DNA of 64,000 nt from Heloderma charlesbogerti (taxonomy: Eukaryota; Chordata; Lepidosauria; Squamata; Helodermatidae), in assembly GCA_026122225.1 (NCBI GenBank), contig JANEZZ010001677.1:62001-126000 (forward strand), read 5' to 3'. The translations under genes and the position numbers were made by a program. Numbering within the stretch: the first letter of the stretch is position 1; every line of letters begins with the position of its first letter. The notes beneath the pieces are model-generated. The model saw only the letters and a program-made list of their open reading frames with translations, did not search any database and was not told where the DNA came from. Below are positions 11,365 to 23,365 of this stretch, one piece after another.

Positions 11365-14300
11365 GGAGGGAGAGAGAGAGAATCACTATATATTCATGAC
11401 AAGTGAAACCAGCAAAACGTCCCAGTTTCAATCCCTGGCAGCATCTCCAACTCCAAGTAGGGCTGTGTAGATGGTGGCTACAGAAGGACAGGGACTCAGA
11501 GAATGAGTTTGCTATTAGTATGTGGCATTCGTGGCCAGTTACGGTTTTCATGAAATAATGTTGGTAAAAACCCATATACATTTTGCAAACAAAGAAATAA
11601 AAGTGAAACTTAGGGCTCCATCACACAGGCAGAGAATTCCACACCAATGTTGGTTCTTTCCCCTTCTGGTATCACTGCAGGACTGGGTCGTTCTCTTTAG
11701 ATAGCTGTCCCCATCATGTTCTTGTTCGGAAGGGCAAGGGCCTAACCCTCACGCCTGTCAAATCTGCTCGGTCTCCTTCCTTGCTGCCCTGCTCAGGATC
11801 TCCCGAGTGCGACAAGCCCTGCAGCCCATTCTCAATGCCTTCGTCATCCTGACCGTGCCCCCAACAACTGAAAACAAATGCCCACAGCTGGTTTCTTCCA
11901 CTATTGGAGCATTTCACGGGGAGGTCATGGCGCTTCCGTTCCATGGGCTGGAAAAAATACCATATTTATTGCATTTGGGGAAAACATGGGATAGGCTGGG
12001 GGAAATGGCGGGAGACACCCTGGACGGTAACGGCGTCCTCTGAAGAGCCCACAAATTGTCAGGGTGGACACTGAGCCCATAGAATCCCAGAGTAGTTCTG
12101 ATTCAGAGGAAGAGCAGTCGCTCCTGGGAGAGGAGCGCGCCCCTTTTTCCCAGGGCCTGCAGCTGACAGAGATTCTCCCACCAACATTCCTAGATTAGAA
12201 AGCAGTCCAGGGAGTGACCCAGCACAGATAGCAGACTGGGTGGATGCGCGGCGCAGACGCAGAGCGCGGCGCCAAATGGAGGGAGGCGTAGCGCTCGGTT
12301 GGCGCTCAAAGAACGGTTGCGCCCAGAGGATCCCAGGGAAAAGGGGAGGGATTCTCCCCCTTATATTCAGGGGTCTGCCAGTAATTGCCTTTCAAACGGG
12401 GACCAACTGTTCCAACTTAGGGCATAGGGATGCTGCTGCTCAGATCTAGTTGCTACCTGTCGAGTTGTTAGGTTGCAAAAGAAGAATAAAGCTTTGAAAA
12501 GAATCCCTTTGTCTGTGTCTGGCCTTAGCTACTGGATTAGACTGAGAGAGGCCTCCAAGGAGCCCTTGACACAAACTTCTCAATAGCAGGATAAAAGCTC
12601 CATGTGAAGAAGCCCTTAGCCAAAATTGAAGATTTTGAAATGGGGGGCTGTCTCAGTGTCCCACTCTTGCCTTATCACGTTCTGCCCTTGCACACAGGTG
12701 TCAAGCTACCTGTCTGGTGAGAAATGGTCCCTTCTGGACAACGGACACATTCGTAGCAGCAAACCGGCTTCCCCTCTGGAACGTTTCGGCGTTGCCCGGT
12801 ATGGCAGCTTTTCACACATCGAGAGGAGGGGGGCATCTACAAGGGGAAAGAGAAATTCTGTGGGGGCTGAATTGGGCCACACAGGACTCCAGAATGCCCC
12901 AAAGAGATATTCCCACCAGAAAGCAACAGAGCATAGATTTAGGGAAGCCAGGAGTGCTTCCAGACAGGGGAAGCTAATGCTACCAGCCCAAAAGCCTTGT
13001 GCAGCTACTCTGTCTTTCCCTCCTCAATGGGTTTTTTTGAGGTAAGAAAAGAGATAGAAGGCAGAGGTGGGAACACATGGGTTACAAATGGAAGATAACA
13101 TCATCTGGGCCCCCTGTAGAGTAACAGCATGATAAAAGCCTCATCCGAAAGCACCCAAGATCTCTTCTGGACATTTGCAGGTTATTTAGAACCACAGTTG
13201 GAGAGCTTCAGATGACAGAATTAGGGACATAGGAAGCTGCCTCATGCTGACTGGATCAAACCATCAGACCTTCTAGGTCAGTATGGTCAATACTGACTGG
13301 TAGCGGCTCTCCAAGGTTTCAGGCAGGAGTTTTCCCAGCCTGAGCTGGAGATGCTGAGAATCAAATCTGGAGCCTTCTGCATGCGAAGCAGAGGCTATGG
13401 TCTCTCCCCTAAAATTAAAACAAGATTCAAGTCCTCGTGGTTCTGGCTTTAGTAGAAACACAAGAACCTGCCTTAGATTGTCAGACCACTGGGCCAACGT
13501 GTTCAGTATCATCTACTCTGGTCTGTTACGTGAATTTCCCCATAGGATATTTGGGGTGCAGTAAGGCCACGATGTAGCTTCTTGTTACGTGCACATCCGG
13601 CCAGTGTGGGTTGTTGGGCTGGTTGGCTACCCACAACCCTAAAACAGCCCATGGGTTCTGTGTGGCTTATCAACCGCCCCAACAACCCACCCTCAATGTG
13701 TTCGTGCATAACAGCAGTGGGGCTTGGATCGATAACCTGGTGCCCGCTGGTGCCACGGTGGGCTGCAGTGGTCATGCGAACCAGGTCACTGTCTGGCAGC
13801 GGTTCTCCAGGGTTTCCAAGCCCTCCCTGGAGATGCCAGGGACAGAACATGGAGCCTTCTACATGCACGGCAGGGGCTCTACCACTGGGTAGCAGCCCCA
13901 ATTGTACTCAGTAGGCTATCTAGAAAGACATCTTGCATTCTCAAAGAATAAGGCTGCAATGTTTTTTCATTCTCCCATGAATCTAGAACATTCACTTCAG
14001 ACCCACCTCTGTGGCCCACACAATCCCATCAGAGTGAATGGTGAAGTTCTGGCCCAGGGGAGCCCCTGGATCCACCTGTCCAACTTTCACTGGGGCAAAG
14101 GACTGATTTGGGAAGAAGACCCAGTTCAGGATGTCGTAACGAGAGGACATCTCTCCCTTTTCAGTAAAATATACTTCATCTCCAGCACTGTTGTTAAACC
14201 GGACATTCCTCAAAGATGCAAGAATCTGAAATGAAAGACACCTTGAAAATTGGGTGACTGGGCGTCGTGGCTGGAAAATACTGAGTGTGGCAATGAAGTT

Positions 14301-17300
14301 TCCCGTAATCCTTTGTTTAATAGCTGAAGATGCTTCCTCTGTGGATGCAAAACGTTAGAAGAGGCCAGCTCAGTGGCCATTCTTTTTGGCTGCTGTCTGT
14401 GACAGGTGCCATATGCTTGGGTTGGGCATGGAAACAGCTGGTTTTTTAAACCAACGCGTTGCAAACATGGACCCTCTGATGAAGACAGAAAGACAGAAGT
14501 CAGAGATTTGAAACCTGGCTGGCAAAGAGCAGTCTTGGAGAGGGGTTTTGTGTGTGTGTGCTGTTTGCTTTTGGAGGTAACTAACACTGCTTTATAGACT
14601 GGCATTGTCTGTCTGTGTTTTCCTGGTCCCCCTTCCTCAGGGTGTGTTTTGGCAGACAAACAGAAAATTATTGCTTAGACTACCGCAACTTGCTCTATGG
14701 GGGGCTGCCCTTGAAGAGTGTGTAGCAACTTCAGCTGGTGCAAAATGGGGCAGCTACATTGCTCTCTGGTGTGTACTTTGTTGACCATATCACACTGCTC
14801 TTGCACCAATTGCACCGGCTTCCAGTCATAATTTTAAATGCTAGTTGTTACCTCTATCGCCCAAAACAATTTTGGGCTAGGATTTCTGAAAGACTGCCTT
14901 CTTCCACATAAACCTGCCCATCGTTTAAGATCATGTTCAGAGTCTCTGGTGTATGCCCCCCCACCAAAAGAGGCTAGGTTGGTGGGAAGACAGGGCAGCG
15001 CCTTTTTGGTGGCAGCACCCTGTTTGTAGAATTCCCTCCCTAAGAAGGTTAGGTGGAATCCTTCTCTGCTTATTTTTAGATGGCCCATTAAAATATCTTT
15101 GATCCACTTGGGCTTTGAATTGTTTTAATAATCAAAACAAAGTAAAGACGAGATAAAAGCCAACCACAGTGCAAGGGTCTAAAAGTGATGAACACAATTT
15201 TTAATACTGAAAGACTCAAACTATCACGTTATATTTGTTAATCTGTAGTCACCACGTTGCGTTTTTATAAATTGGTATGTTATGCACTGACCAGCCACTC
15301 CTCCACAGATGGGCTGGAGATCGGGGTATCACATTCCATTTTTAGGCAAGAGCCAAATCTGAAGGAAGAGGACATTACCTGCCATGGCCAGATGTCCGGA
15401 AGCCTCTTGCTGTCTCCCATCATTACAGCCTTGGATCCTGATATGTACATGGCATGTAACGCATGTGCCACAGAAGAGACGGCGTTGTAGATTCGGTAGC
15501 TGTGGCCAGTCAAGCCCATTTCGAACAATGAGGCCGGGAGATTCTCTAGTTTCTCCTTCCCCGTACACCTGCTACCGCTGACAGTGGCCTCTTCCGATTT
15601 CACAAACTTGCACTGGAATGCAACTGCCCACCATTTACGGAGAAATACATCTGCCCCGGGTTGGTACGGATCTAAAGCCCGGAGATAACGGCTGAACCCC
15701 GGCACATCCCTGGTCTGGACTCTGAAGGACAAAGTGCCGTGCAAAGGTTTTAGATCGCCATAACCCAGTGCAGCAAACTCCCACTGCGTTACCAGGATCC
15801 AAACCTTCCTGGATGAGGTCTTGTTTAGTCTTCCGTAGATGGAGACTGGTCCGATTACATTCCGCATAGCGTTGGAGTCCCCAGATACGACCACCGCTAG
15901 GGCCTTGCTCTGAAAAACAACTGAAGCAAGATGGTTGCGTCGCTTCATAAGCTCAACCATCGGCATGTTTTCTGACATGGTTCTTTCGGAGAAGGCCATG
16001 CAGATGTCACTCTGGGTGAACAACGGCATCATGGGTTGTATGAAATTTTCACCACTGTCATCCTCAGGAGCAATGAGCCCAATCCAGTCCCAGTGGAAAT
16101 GCAAGAGTAGCTGGATTAACCCCAAGTACTGAGGGAGTTCATTGGTGTCAATCCGGTAGAAGGAAGGAAAGAAGGTTCTCTCTTTTTGAGCATGGTTGAA
16201 TGAACCATAACCAAGCTGAAAGAGGGATTGAACTGGATCAGGGGTGGACAGACTTCATATTTCCAGGCTCTACTTTGTTTTTTTTACTAGGACCTGGTAA
16301 CTACACACTAGCACCAAAAACCTAATGTTTCAGTAAAGCTATTTCCTGAGAACGGCCGTTGTATCTCCGCATGTTTTGGCTCCGTGGCTGGGCCGCTCTG
16401 TCGCATTTTGTCCCCAGAAAAATCCTCCTTACCTGTGGGATCTTGAAGGTGCCCAAGATGGAAGCCATCTGCCCCGAGATTTTGGAATCAAGGCCTCCGA
16501 TTACGGCAATCAGCTTGTCCTGACGGTCGCATTTGTAATTCAGTACCAAGCGCTCCCGCGTGGAGAGCAGAGAGAGGACGTGCTGGTAAGTCTTCCTGGC
16601 AAAATAGCTGTCTTGGTAGATGCGGACACCCAGTGTGATGTTGGCCAGGAGCTCTGGATCCTTGTTGATCTCACTGACGGCAAACGCCAAGGCCAGGATG
16701 TATTGGTAGTCCTTGGCCACGAGTCTGCAATTAGACTTACATGGTGATCTGGGGGTTGGGGGAGGAGAATCCCAGAATAATGGAGGACAGCCGCTCTCCA
16801 AGGGTCTATCTCATCCCTTCCTACCTGATCCATTTAGCAAGAGGTGAACTTGGGACCTTCCTCGTGCAAAACAGGGGATCTACCACTGTGTGTGCAAAAA
16901 TAGATCAGGTTTCCAGTCCTCGTGGACACAGGACTGATTTCAAGAGGAACATAAAAATCTGCATTATACCCTCTTCAGGTGCTTCACCACTGGGCTATAT
17001 ACCACCCTTCCCCTAAAAAGAAAGTAAGATTGCAGTCATGTTTCTGAGTCAAGGGCTGGTTTAAATAGGAACTTAGGAAGCTGCCTTAGACAGTGTCAAA
17101 CTATTTGTCATTCTAGTGCAGTATTGTCTCATCTGACCAGCAGGATCTCAAGCAGAGATGTCTTTCCACAACATCTGCCCCCTGGTCCTTTTTTAAACTG
17201 GAGATGCCGGGGATTGAACTCGGCACCTTGTACACGCAAAGCAGAGGCTCCATCCCTGAGCTACACATGATGCAACCCACTCCCTCAGATGGGACTGTGG

Positions 17301-18638
17301 ACCTAAACTCTCCTAAGTCTGCAACCCTATCTCCACTTACTTGGGAGCCAGCCCCATTGAAATCAGCAGGACCATTCAGAGTGGGTGTGTTACAGGATTG
17401 TGTTGTAAGTCACGTCATCAGTGTTCTCATGTCACGTGGCGCATTGCCCCGACTTAGAGAGAAAGCATGTGTGTGTGATGCTACATTAGAACTTTGAATG
17501 TCTGAAGGAGAAGGAGGAGAAGGTTGTCGATGGCTACTAGTCCTGAAGGCTCTACTATCAGAGATAGTCTGCCTGTGTACACTGGTTGCTGGGGATCATG
17601 GGTGGGAGGGTGCTGTTGCAGTCATGTCCTGCTTGTGGGCTTCCTCTGGGCAGCTGGTTGGGCGCTGTGTGAACAGAATGCTGGACTAGATGGACCCTGG
17701 GTCTGATCTTCTTATGTTCTTATGTAAAGGAAGATTAGAGCCAGAAACCACTGAGTTAGAATTCATCAGCAGGTTTAATTCAATTGCCAGAGGCTTGAAT
17801 CAGGATAAAGGGTTTTTATCACTCTTTCAAGTGCCAGGATGTTCCTTATCAGCAATCGCTACCCTGTGAATGACAACTGTTAATGTGATTACCTCGCAGG
17901 GATGGCCACCAATGTGGATGGCTTCAAAAGGAGTTAGATAAATACCTGGAGGAGGCTATCAATGGCTATTAGTCCTGAATTATTTAATCCTAAGTGTATG
18001 CCTTTTGCGCTAGTTGGTGGCGGATCGTGAGGTTCTAGAAAAGCAAAAGCCAAAACAGACCCTGCTAACCGGAAGTTTGCCTGGTTCTGTCTTAGTTAGC
18101 AGGCTCGGAGAGTTCTGAAACCCAGAACTGGTTTGATCATTCCTTGACGCAGAAGTTTAAGCGTGCAGCCATGAAAATGCTTAGATTGACATTGCAGGGG
18201 GCAGGGAAGAGAAAACTGGAAATCTGCTATGAGATGCTTGTTGACATAGGACCATTGCTTTGCTCTGCTGGTCCGGCACGTGACTCCCACTGGCACAAGA
18301 TTGACTCCTCTCCCGTGTAATGGCAGTGCAGTTCTATAGAACTAGCAGCATGCAAAACTGAACCCAGTTCAGATTCTACCCTGGGGCACAGCCAGGGAAA
18401 CGTACCTGTAAAAGGGGTGGTCCGATCCCTTGGGGGAATTTTGGAAGGACTGCTTGACGAGCAGGGCAATGGAGAGGGGTAAATCCCCACCAACAATGAG
18501 ATCTCCTGGCCTGAAATAGTCTTCCTGGATTCGGAAGGGCCTGGTCAAGAGGCACGTGGTCCTCCGTGTCCTGTGGGTGGCCCGAGGCAGGAGCCAAAAG
18601 AACAGCAGCAGCCAAACCATCGATGGACCTTGGTACAA
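10040..18638 (-). CDS. vomeronasal type-2 receptor, complete six-exon gene
   Basis: This is a class C GPCR of the V2R family, a putative peptide or pheromone receptor at the plasma membrane of vomeronasal neurons. Exons: 18406-18638, 16433-16748, 15379-16215, 14007-14225, 12710-12836, 10040-10962; every intron is GT-AG and the phases match, giving 884 codons plus stop. Exon 1 encodes a signal peptide ([12 protein letters not shown]) and [12 protein letters not shown]. Exons 2-4 form the Venus-flytrap ligand domain ([45 protein letters not shown]). Exon 5 plus the start of exon 6 gives exactly nine cysteines, the nine-cysteine linker domain. Exon 6 carries the seven membrane segments and ends with the family motif [10 protein letters not shown] and a short tail. 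I chose the first in-frame Met; MVWLLL, six residues later, is equally plausible. A putative LTR lies in the last intron. A possible AATAAA lies just after the stop. The gene looks functional. Confidence 0.93.
11217..11372. repeat. GT/G/GA simple repeats
   Basis: GT and poly-G tracts near 11217-11240, then (TG)n followed by (AG)n at about 11328-11382, in the last V2R intron. Confidence 0.9.
12057..12571 (+). mobile_element. putative solo LTR in V2R intron 5
   Basis: The 515-bp segment starts TGTCAGG and ends TTGACA, with TG...CA termini. It is flanked by CAAAT on the left and CAAAC on the right, a 5-bp target duplication with one mismatch. A polyadenylation signal AATAAA occurs at 12485-12490, about 85 bases before the end, as in an R-U5 region. 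No internal gag or pol is present, so it would be a solo LTR. Its plus orientation is antisense to the V2R gene. Confidence 0.6.
12947..13165. mobile_element. MITE-like repeat with inverted ends
   Basis: The left end reads GGAGTGCTTCCAGACAGG. The reverse complement of the right end reads GGGTGCTTTCGGATGAGG. The interior is AT-rich, with no coding frame. A related copy is seen near 8972-9165. Confidence 0.4.
13205..13410 (-). mobile_element. tRNA-Ala-derived SINE
   Basis: In reverse orientation the segment carries a degenerate tRNA-Ala-like head ('ttctgcatgcgaagcagagg' is the anticodon arm) and the body phrase 'cataggaagctgcctcatgc'. The same family recurs at 13780-13895, 17060-17275, 39395-39720, 56355-56560 and, in forward orientation, at 24555-24632. 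Confidence 0.65.
13780..13895 (-). mobile_element. tRNA-Ala-derived SINE fragment
   Basis: Same family as the element at 13205-13410, with phrases 'ggcagcggttctccagggtt' and 'gcaggggctctaccactggg'. It is truncated and lies immediately before exon 4 of the V2R gene in plus coordinates. Confidence 0.6.
14668..15120 (+). mobile_element. degraded L2/CR1-like LINE 3' fragment
   Basis: Translation in shifting plus frames gives remnants of the RT C-terminus: a [13 protein letters not shown] start near 14680, then '[12 protein letters not shown]'-like and 'EFPP' pieces up to 15060. Several frameshifts are present. It sits in intron 3 of the V2R gene. Confidence 0.5.
17060..17275 (-). mobile_element. 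tRNA-Ala-derived SINE
   Basis: Contains 'aggaagctgccttaga' at the left and 'ggagatgccggggattgaac' plus the anticodon-arm block at the right, in reverse orientation. A more degenerate related piece lies at about 16840-17010. Both are in V2R intron 1. Confidence 0.65.
17521..17727 (+). mobile_element. CR1 3' end
   Basis: Carries the CR1 3' tail: 'gttgctggggatcatggg', 'tcctgcttgtgggcttcctc', 'tggactagatggaccctggg', ending in TTCTTATGTTCTTATG. A further CR1 scrap with 'gatggcttcaaaaggagtta' lies near 17895-17970. Both are in V2R intron 1. Confidence 0.75.
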
Positions 18639-18734
18639 CTTTGTGCACCACAGAACGAACCAGCTGGGGCTTTAGAGCATAGAGACAAACAACCAGAAGT
18701 CAAGGTGTCTGCTGTCCATCCCAACCCCCCTTGC

Positions 18735-19055
18735 TCACGGCATTTTTATCCCAAGTGTGTTTTGCCCTGGATGTTTTTGTTATTGACTTAACGGGTGGAA
18801 GTCCACAGGGATTTGCCAAAAAGACTGTTATTTTGGTAATTCCCGGGAAGAAAAAATGTCTCCGTAGTGCTGGGCTCTTGTCTCCCACAGTGAGAGGGGG
18901 GAAACATGCTTGCATCATTCTCTGTGGGACCATCAGGGTTGGGGGCTTCAGGCATAGCAGTCAGGTTCTGCCCTCAGGCCTGTGTGAAGAGAAGCACCAG
19001 AATCCAAGATGGAGTCCATGCTTGTGCCAAAGTTTGCTAGCCATGTGCCGCCTGG
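18735..19055. other. 5' flank of complete V2R, duplicated
   Basis: Non-coding upstream block homologous to 2620-2965, with the same order of short matches including 'atccaagatggagtc'. It begins about 100 bp upstream of the chosen start codon, so it is the best candidate for the conserved V2R promoter region. No motif was assigned. Confidence 0.55.
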
Positions 19056-19205
19056 TTCTCAGGCTCGTCCTCCACTGGATTATTGCTGGCAAAACGTTTC
19101 ACACTGAGCCAGTCACTGCATGCCACTTATTAGATTCAATCAAATATTGTTGACTGGTCAACTACTGTCAAGTATCGGTACGGATTTTTTTAAAGCACTT
19201 CTTCA

Positions 19206-19505
19206 GACAGCGCATCAACGATGGGATTCACTGCCATAAGATGTGGTGGTGGTCACCAACGTGGCCGGCTTTAAGAAGGGATTAGAGAAATGCATGGGAG
19301 AGAAGGCTATCAATGGCTACTAGCCACAGTGGCTATATATTACCTCCAGGAGCAGAGGCAGTATGCTGGGGGACACAAGTGGTAGGGTGCTATTGCGCTC
19401 ATGTCCTGCTTATGGGCTTTCTGTTGGGGAATGTAGTTGGCCACTGTGGTAGCAGAAGGTCAAGATAGTCCTTTGATCTGATCCAGCACAGTTCTTACAT
19501 TCTTA
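19206..19505 (+). mobile_element. CR1 3' end
   Basis: Runs from a degenerate RT tail ('gtggccggctttaagaaggg' follows a GTGGTC start) to 'tcttacattcttat', and includes the 'tcctgcttatgggctttctg' block shared by the CR1 copies. 5'-truncated, plus orientation. Confidence 0.7.
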
Positions 19506-21235
19506 TCAACTGTCTAATATCAAATCCTGAGAACAAATCCAAAAGATGAATCTGAAACACTGGCTGTGGAATCCAATAGTTCTCAAACAACATTGGTTAC
19601 TCTGCTGATTCTGTTGACAACATGGATTTTGGATCGCATCTGCCTTCAACACAGATTTTGTCTTCGTTTTCATTGTATGACATTCTGAGAGGTGATGGGG
19701 GGGTTTTACCTACAGGGCAGCTAACACATTTTAGAATGAGATAAATATCTAGGGCATGCCTGACCTCAAAAATGTCACTGAGGAGCATTTCATTTCATGT
19801 TTTGGAAGCAAATAGCATTTCAGTTTAGTGGAGATGCACCCTTAGCAGGATTCATCCAGATGACCCAAGCCAGGAGACTAAGATGTGCCCCAGGACAAAG
19901 AGGGAGCTAAATGGAGGGTTCAGGGACAGAAAGGTGACGGGTGAGGACCACAGCTCTGCCTTGCAGGATGCATTGGGCTGAATAGCAGAATTGTCTTGCC
20001 CAAAGCACGCCTCTTTCAGAGCAGAAAGGGCCTTTGACAAACGTCTGGGGTGGTGATCTTAGAGGACTCTAAAAACCAAAGTTCCCTCCTGCCATTCCCG
20101 AACAACCGAGCTCTTCTGGCAGAGTTTCCTGGCTCTGGAAGAGAAGAGGCTGTTCTTTTGCGGCCAAGCGCTCAGCTATTTCCCTCTCGGTCTGAAATGT
20201 CAAAGGGATGTTGCGGTACGGATGATGAGATCATGGTATTTTCTCTCTTCCCCCCAAAGGCGAAGAGCCTTCCCAGCACTCAGGTCAGTGCAATTGAAGG
20301 GCGATGGGAGCGGGGAGGCGTGTTGCAGATGGAACTGAAATCTCTCTGGTCCTGGATGAATAGACAGTGCAGCATGAACATGCAAATGTAAGATCAAGGG
20401 AAGGACTATAGTTCAATAGCACAGACCCCATTTTGCAGGCAGAATGTTAAAGGTTCAGTCGCTGGCACCTCCAGGTTAGGCTGAGAAAGAGCCTTCTCCA
20501 TCTGAAACCTTGGACAGCCACTGCTTGACAAGAATTCTCCAAACTTGTTGGACCCGTGGGCACATCTGGGAATGTGGGGAACTGCTGTGGGCACCACCAC
20601 AAAATGCCTAATCGGTGGATCGCTGCTTGGGCACCTGCCAGTTGCATCTATGAATCCTGGGCTGCGTCTTATGCAGCAAAAGCTTTTGTTTGGTGTCTGT
20701 TGGACATCACAATGTCTCTTTAAGAGATCATGTAATTTGGCTGATTGCTGGCCGTGCAATACAGCTAATGCTTCTTTGAAACGTACGTTCTAGCAGTGTT
20801 CAGCAGTTGCTTCTTTTTGTGGGGGAGCTTATTCCACAGATAAATTTTGTACTGGAACAGTCTTTAATATTCGCTGATGTACATGCTCTTTTAAATTATA
20901 TACCTGCTTCATGGAAATTAACAGTCAGCATAAAGGGATTCTGCACACCCTTCTGGTAGCTAAAAGACTGATATTACAGCACTGGGAGGCTAAACATTCA
21001 CCTCCTATAATGCAATGGATTGAGGACCTTACAACACCTTCAATATTTGAACGGGTGGCGTATAAATGCCAACTTCAAATGAATACTTATTATTTGGATA
21101 TCTGGTCCGCTTTTGTTGAAGCCCGTGCATTTCATACATGTACATATGTTTTTAAAAATGGGGGGGGGGTTTAAAAAATTCAGGTGCCCCTGTGCACCAT
21201 GCTGTCAGCCCCTTCATGGGTGCCACTGAAAGTAC
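19506..21235. other. no gene recognised
   Basis: No exon could be supported in this 1.7 kb. A fragment at about 20520-20680 resembles the hAT-like repeat at 55102-55618 (shared 'gtgggcaca' and 'aactgctgtgggca'-like phrases). The rest appears unique. Confidence 0.45.
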
Positions 21236-21461
21236 CAGCGGTGTGGTGTAGTGGCAAGAGTGTTGGACTAGGAGCTGGGAGATCCGGGTTCTAGTCCCCA
21301 CTCGGCCATGGAAGCTCACTGGGTGACTTTGGGCCAGTCACAGATTCTCAGCCCAACCCACCTCGCAGGGTTGTTGTTGTGAGGATACAACGGAGAGGAG
21401 GAGGAGAATGTAAGCCACCTTGGGTTCCTTGCAAGAGGAAAAAAGGTGAGGTATAAATGCA
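21236..21461 (+). mobile_element. tRNA-derived SINE (MIR/CORE-like)
   Basis: It has a tRNA-like head with box A-like 'tggtgtagtggcaagagt' and box B 'ggttctagtcc', then the conserved body ('ggtgactttgggccagtcac') and a 3' part ending in 'gaggtataaatgcaa'. Related copies lie at 50440-50670 (+), 60227-60440 (-) and, more degenerate, at 29690-29815 (-) and 31262-31470 (+). Confidence 0.8.
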
Positions 21462-21464
21462 ATT

Positions 21465-21829
21465 CGAACTGTGGTGCTGGAGAAGACTCTTACGAGTCCC
21501 CTGGACTGCAAGGAGGTCAAATCAGTCCATCCTAAAGGAAATCAACCCTGAGTGCTCATTGGAAGGACAGATAATGAAGCTGAAGCTCCAATATTTTGGC
21601 CACCTAATGCGAAGAGAAAACTCCCTGGAAAAGACCCTGATGCTGGGAAAGACTGAAGGCAAAAGGAGAAGGGGACGGCAGAGGCTGAGATGGCTAGATA
21701 GCATCACGGATGCAATGAATATGAACTTGAGCACGCTCCGGGAGAGAGCGCAGGACAGGAAGGCCTGGCCTGCTATGGTCCATGGGGTCACGAAGAGTCG
21801 GACACGACTGAACGACTGAACAACAACAA
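21465..21829 (+). mobile_element. BovB LINE 3' end with RT C-terminus
   Basis: The plus frame encodes FELWCWRRLLRVPWTARRSN, then the same RT C-terminal segment as the copies at 7371-7720 and 24935-25797, then an ACAAC tail. It is fused directly to the 3' end of the preceding SINE. Confidence 0.92.
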
Positions 21830-22565
21830 ATAAATGCAATAAATAAAATAAATAAAAAAATAGCTCTGTGCTCCCTGAATAGCGGTGACCGCTCATGACC
21901 ACTGACATCTGAAGGGTGCCTGGTTGGGTGAAGGCTGACTCAAACCCCTTGTTCAAGCCTTCCAGTGCTAGTGGTGTTCGCAAAATCCAGTGGCAAGGGG
22001 TTCTGTTGGTTAATCTCACAGTCCATGAACGAAGAATTTCTTCCTTTCAGCTCTGCAGATTCTGCTGCTCTCTCATTCCTCTGGTGAGTCCCAAGTTCCC
22101 ATCTTCTGAGAGAGCGTAAATCCTATCTCCCTTCCCCTTCTCCCCCCTGCTCCAAGACCTTACAAACCACCTCCAGCATGTCTCCCCTCCAAACACGTGC
22201 CTGAAAGCTTCCGCGGCTCACGTTTTTGGTCGCAAGAGAAATTATTTACCGCCAAATATGGGAACTTGGAACAGCCATCTCCGAGTATAACTTTTCTTCA
22301 AAACGAACATGACGGACCACCATTGCAGAATGTTCTCTAAATTTAGACACACAGATTACTGTGTGCTTTCAAGTTTAGGGCTGGAACTACACGATCAGCG
22401 GCAAACACTGAATTTCCATGCTGGCTCTACAAGAGACATGGGATGGGGGGGCGAGGGCGGGCTGGATGTGGAATTTCTCCTGATGGGGTTTGTTTTGTTT
22501 TTTACTGTAGTGCAGCCAATGGGATAATCCAAATTTTATCCGAGCAGATGGAGAACATACTTAAC

Positions 22566-22642
22566 TCTCTCCCTCTCCCTCTCTCTCTCTCGCGCACGCA
22601 CACACTTATCTTCAAAATTCTCCCCCCCACACACACACACTG
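22566..22642. repeat. (CT)n and (CA)n microsatellites
   Basis: CTCTCTCC and CT repeats at about 22566-22592 are followed by CA-rich repeats to 22642. Confidence 0.9.
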
Positions 22643-23365
22643 CATTCTGCTTTCCTTCCTGGAGGAGGAAAGGTCCTGGATTCACGCATCTTTTTTCCTG
22701 CACTGGGAGAAAAATAACCGGGTTTGATTTTGAAGGGCTGCTTCTGCAGTCCAATGTGGGGCATCCCATTGCCTGCACTAAAACTGATGATGATTCTGAT
22801 AGAGATGTTCCTTGCATCTCCCTTAAGCACAACTGGTTTGGTCCTGGCCTGCAGGGGAGGGCATGGTTTTCCTCTTCCCTCCGCAGCCCTTCTTTCTTTT
22901 GTGTCATGTCTTTTAGGTTGTAAATCAGCAGACAGAATTGTATGTATGTAAGTGCTTCAGAAGCCTGTTTGGTTGAAGAGTATGATAAAAAAAAAATGCT
23001 TTAAATAAGTAAATGGCCAGTTGGAGTGTGCTTAAACCTTCCCTGGTCCACCCACCCTTATTCTCTGGAACTCATGCCGTCCTCAAGTACTTCCCCCCAC
23101 TTGATTGACAAACGCATTTCAGAAATCTGGCTGGAGGATAAAGGGCCGGTGGGAGAGACTGCAGAAAAAAGCAGGATGGGTGGGAGATTATTATTTATTA
23201 TTATTATTATTAAATGTATTAATCGCCCATCTGGCTGGTCACCCATTAAATGGGTTAAATGCTCCCTCCCATTCTCCACTTTTCCCATGTCCTTCCTAAA
23301 CACGGCTTTACATGGTCACTACAAACACAGGGTTGGAAAATCCATGGTTATCCTGCACGTGACAC

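Noticed and set aside
11714..12043. Open frames on both strands (including a plus-strand [18 protein letters not shown] segment) considered as the missing V2R exon 5
   Set aside because: True exon 5 with the cysteine pattern was found at 12710-12836 with correct splice sites. The segment here shows no V2R similarity; I could not identify it.
21236..21310. Possible second tRNA gene
   Set aside because: It is the head of a tRNA-derived SINE with the conserved core and tail attached.
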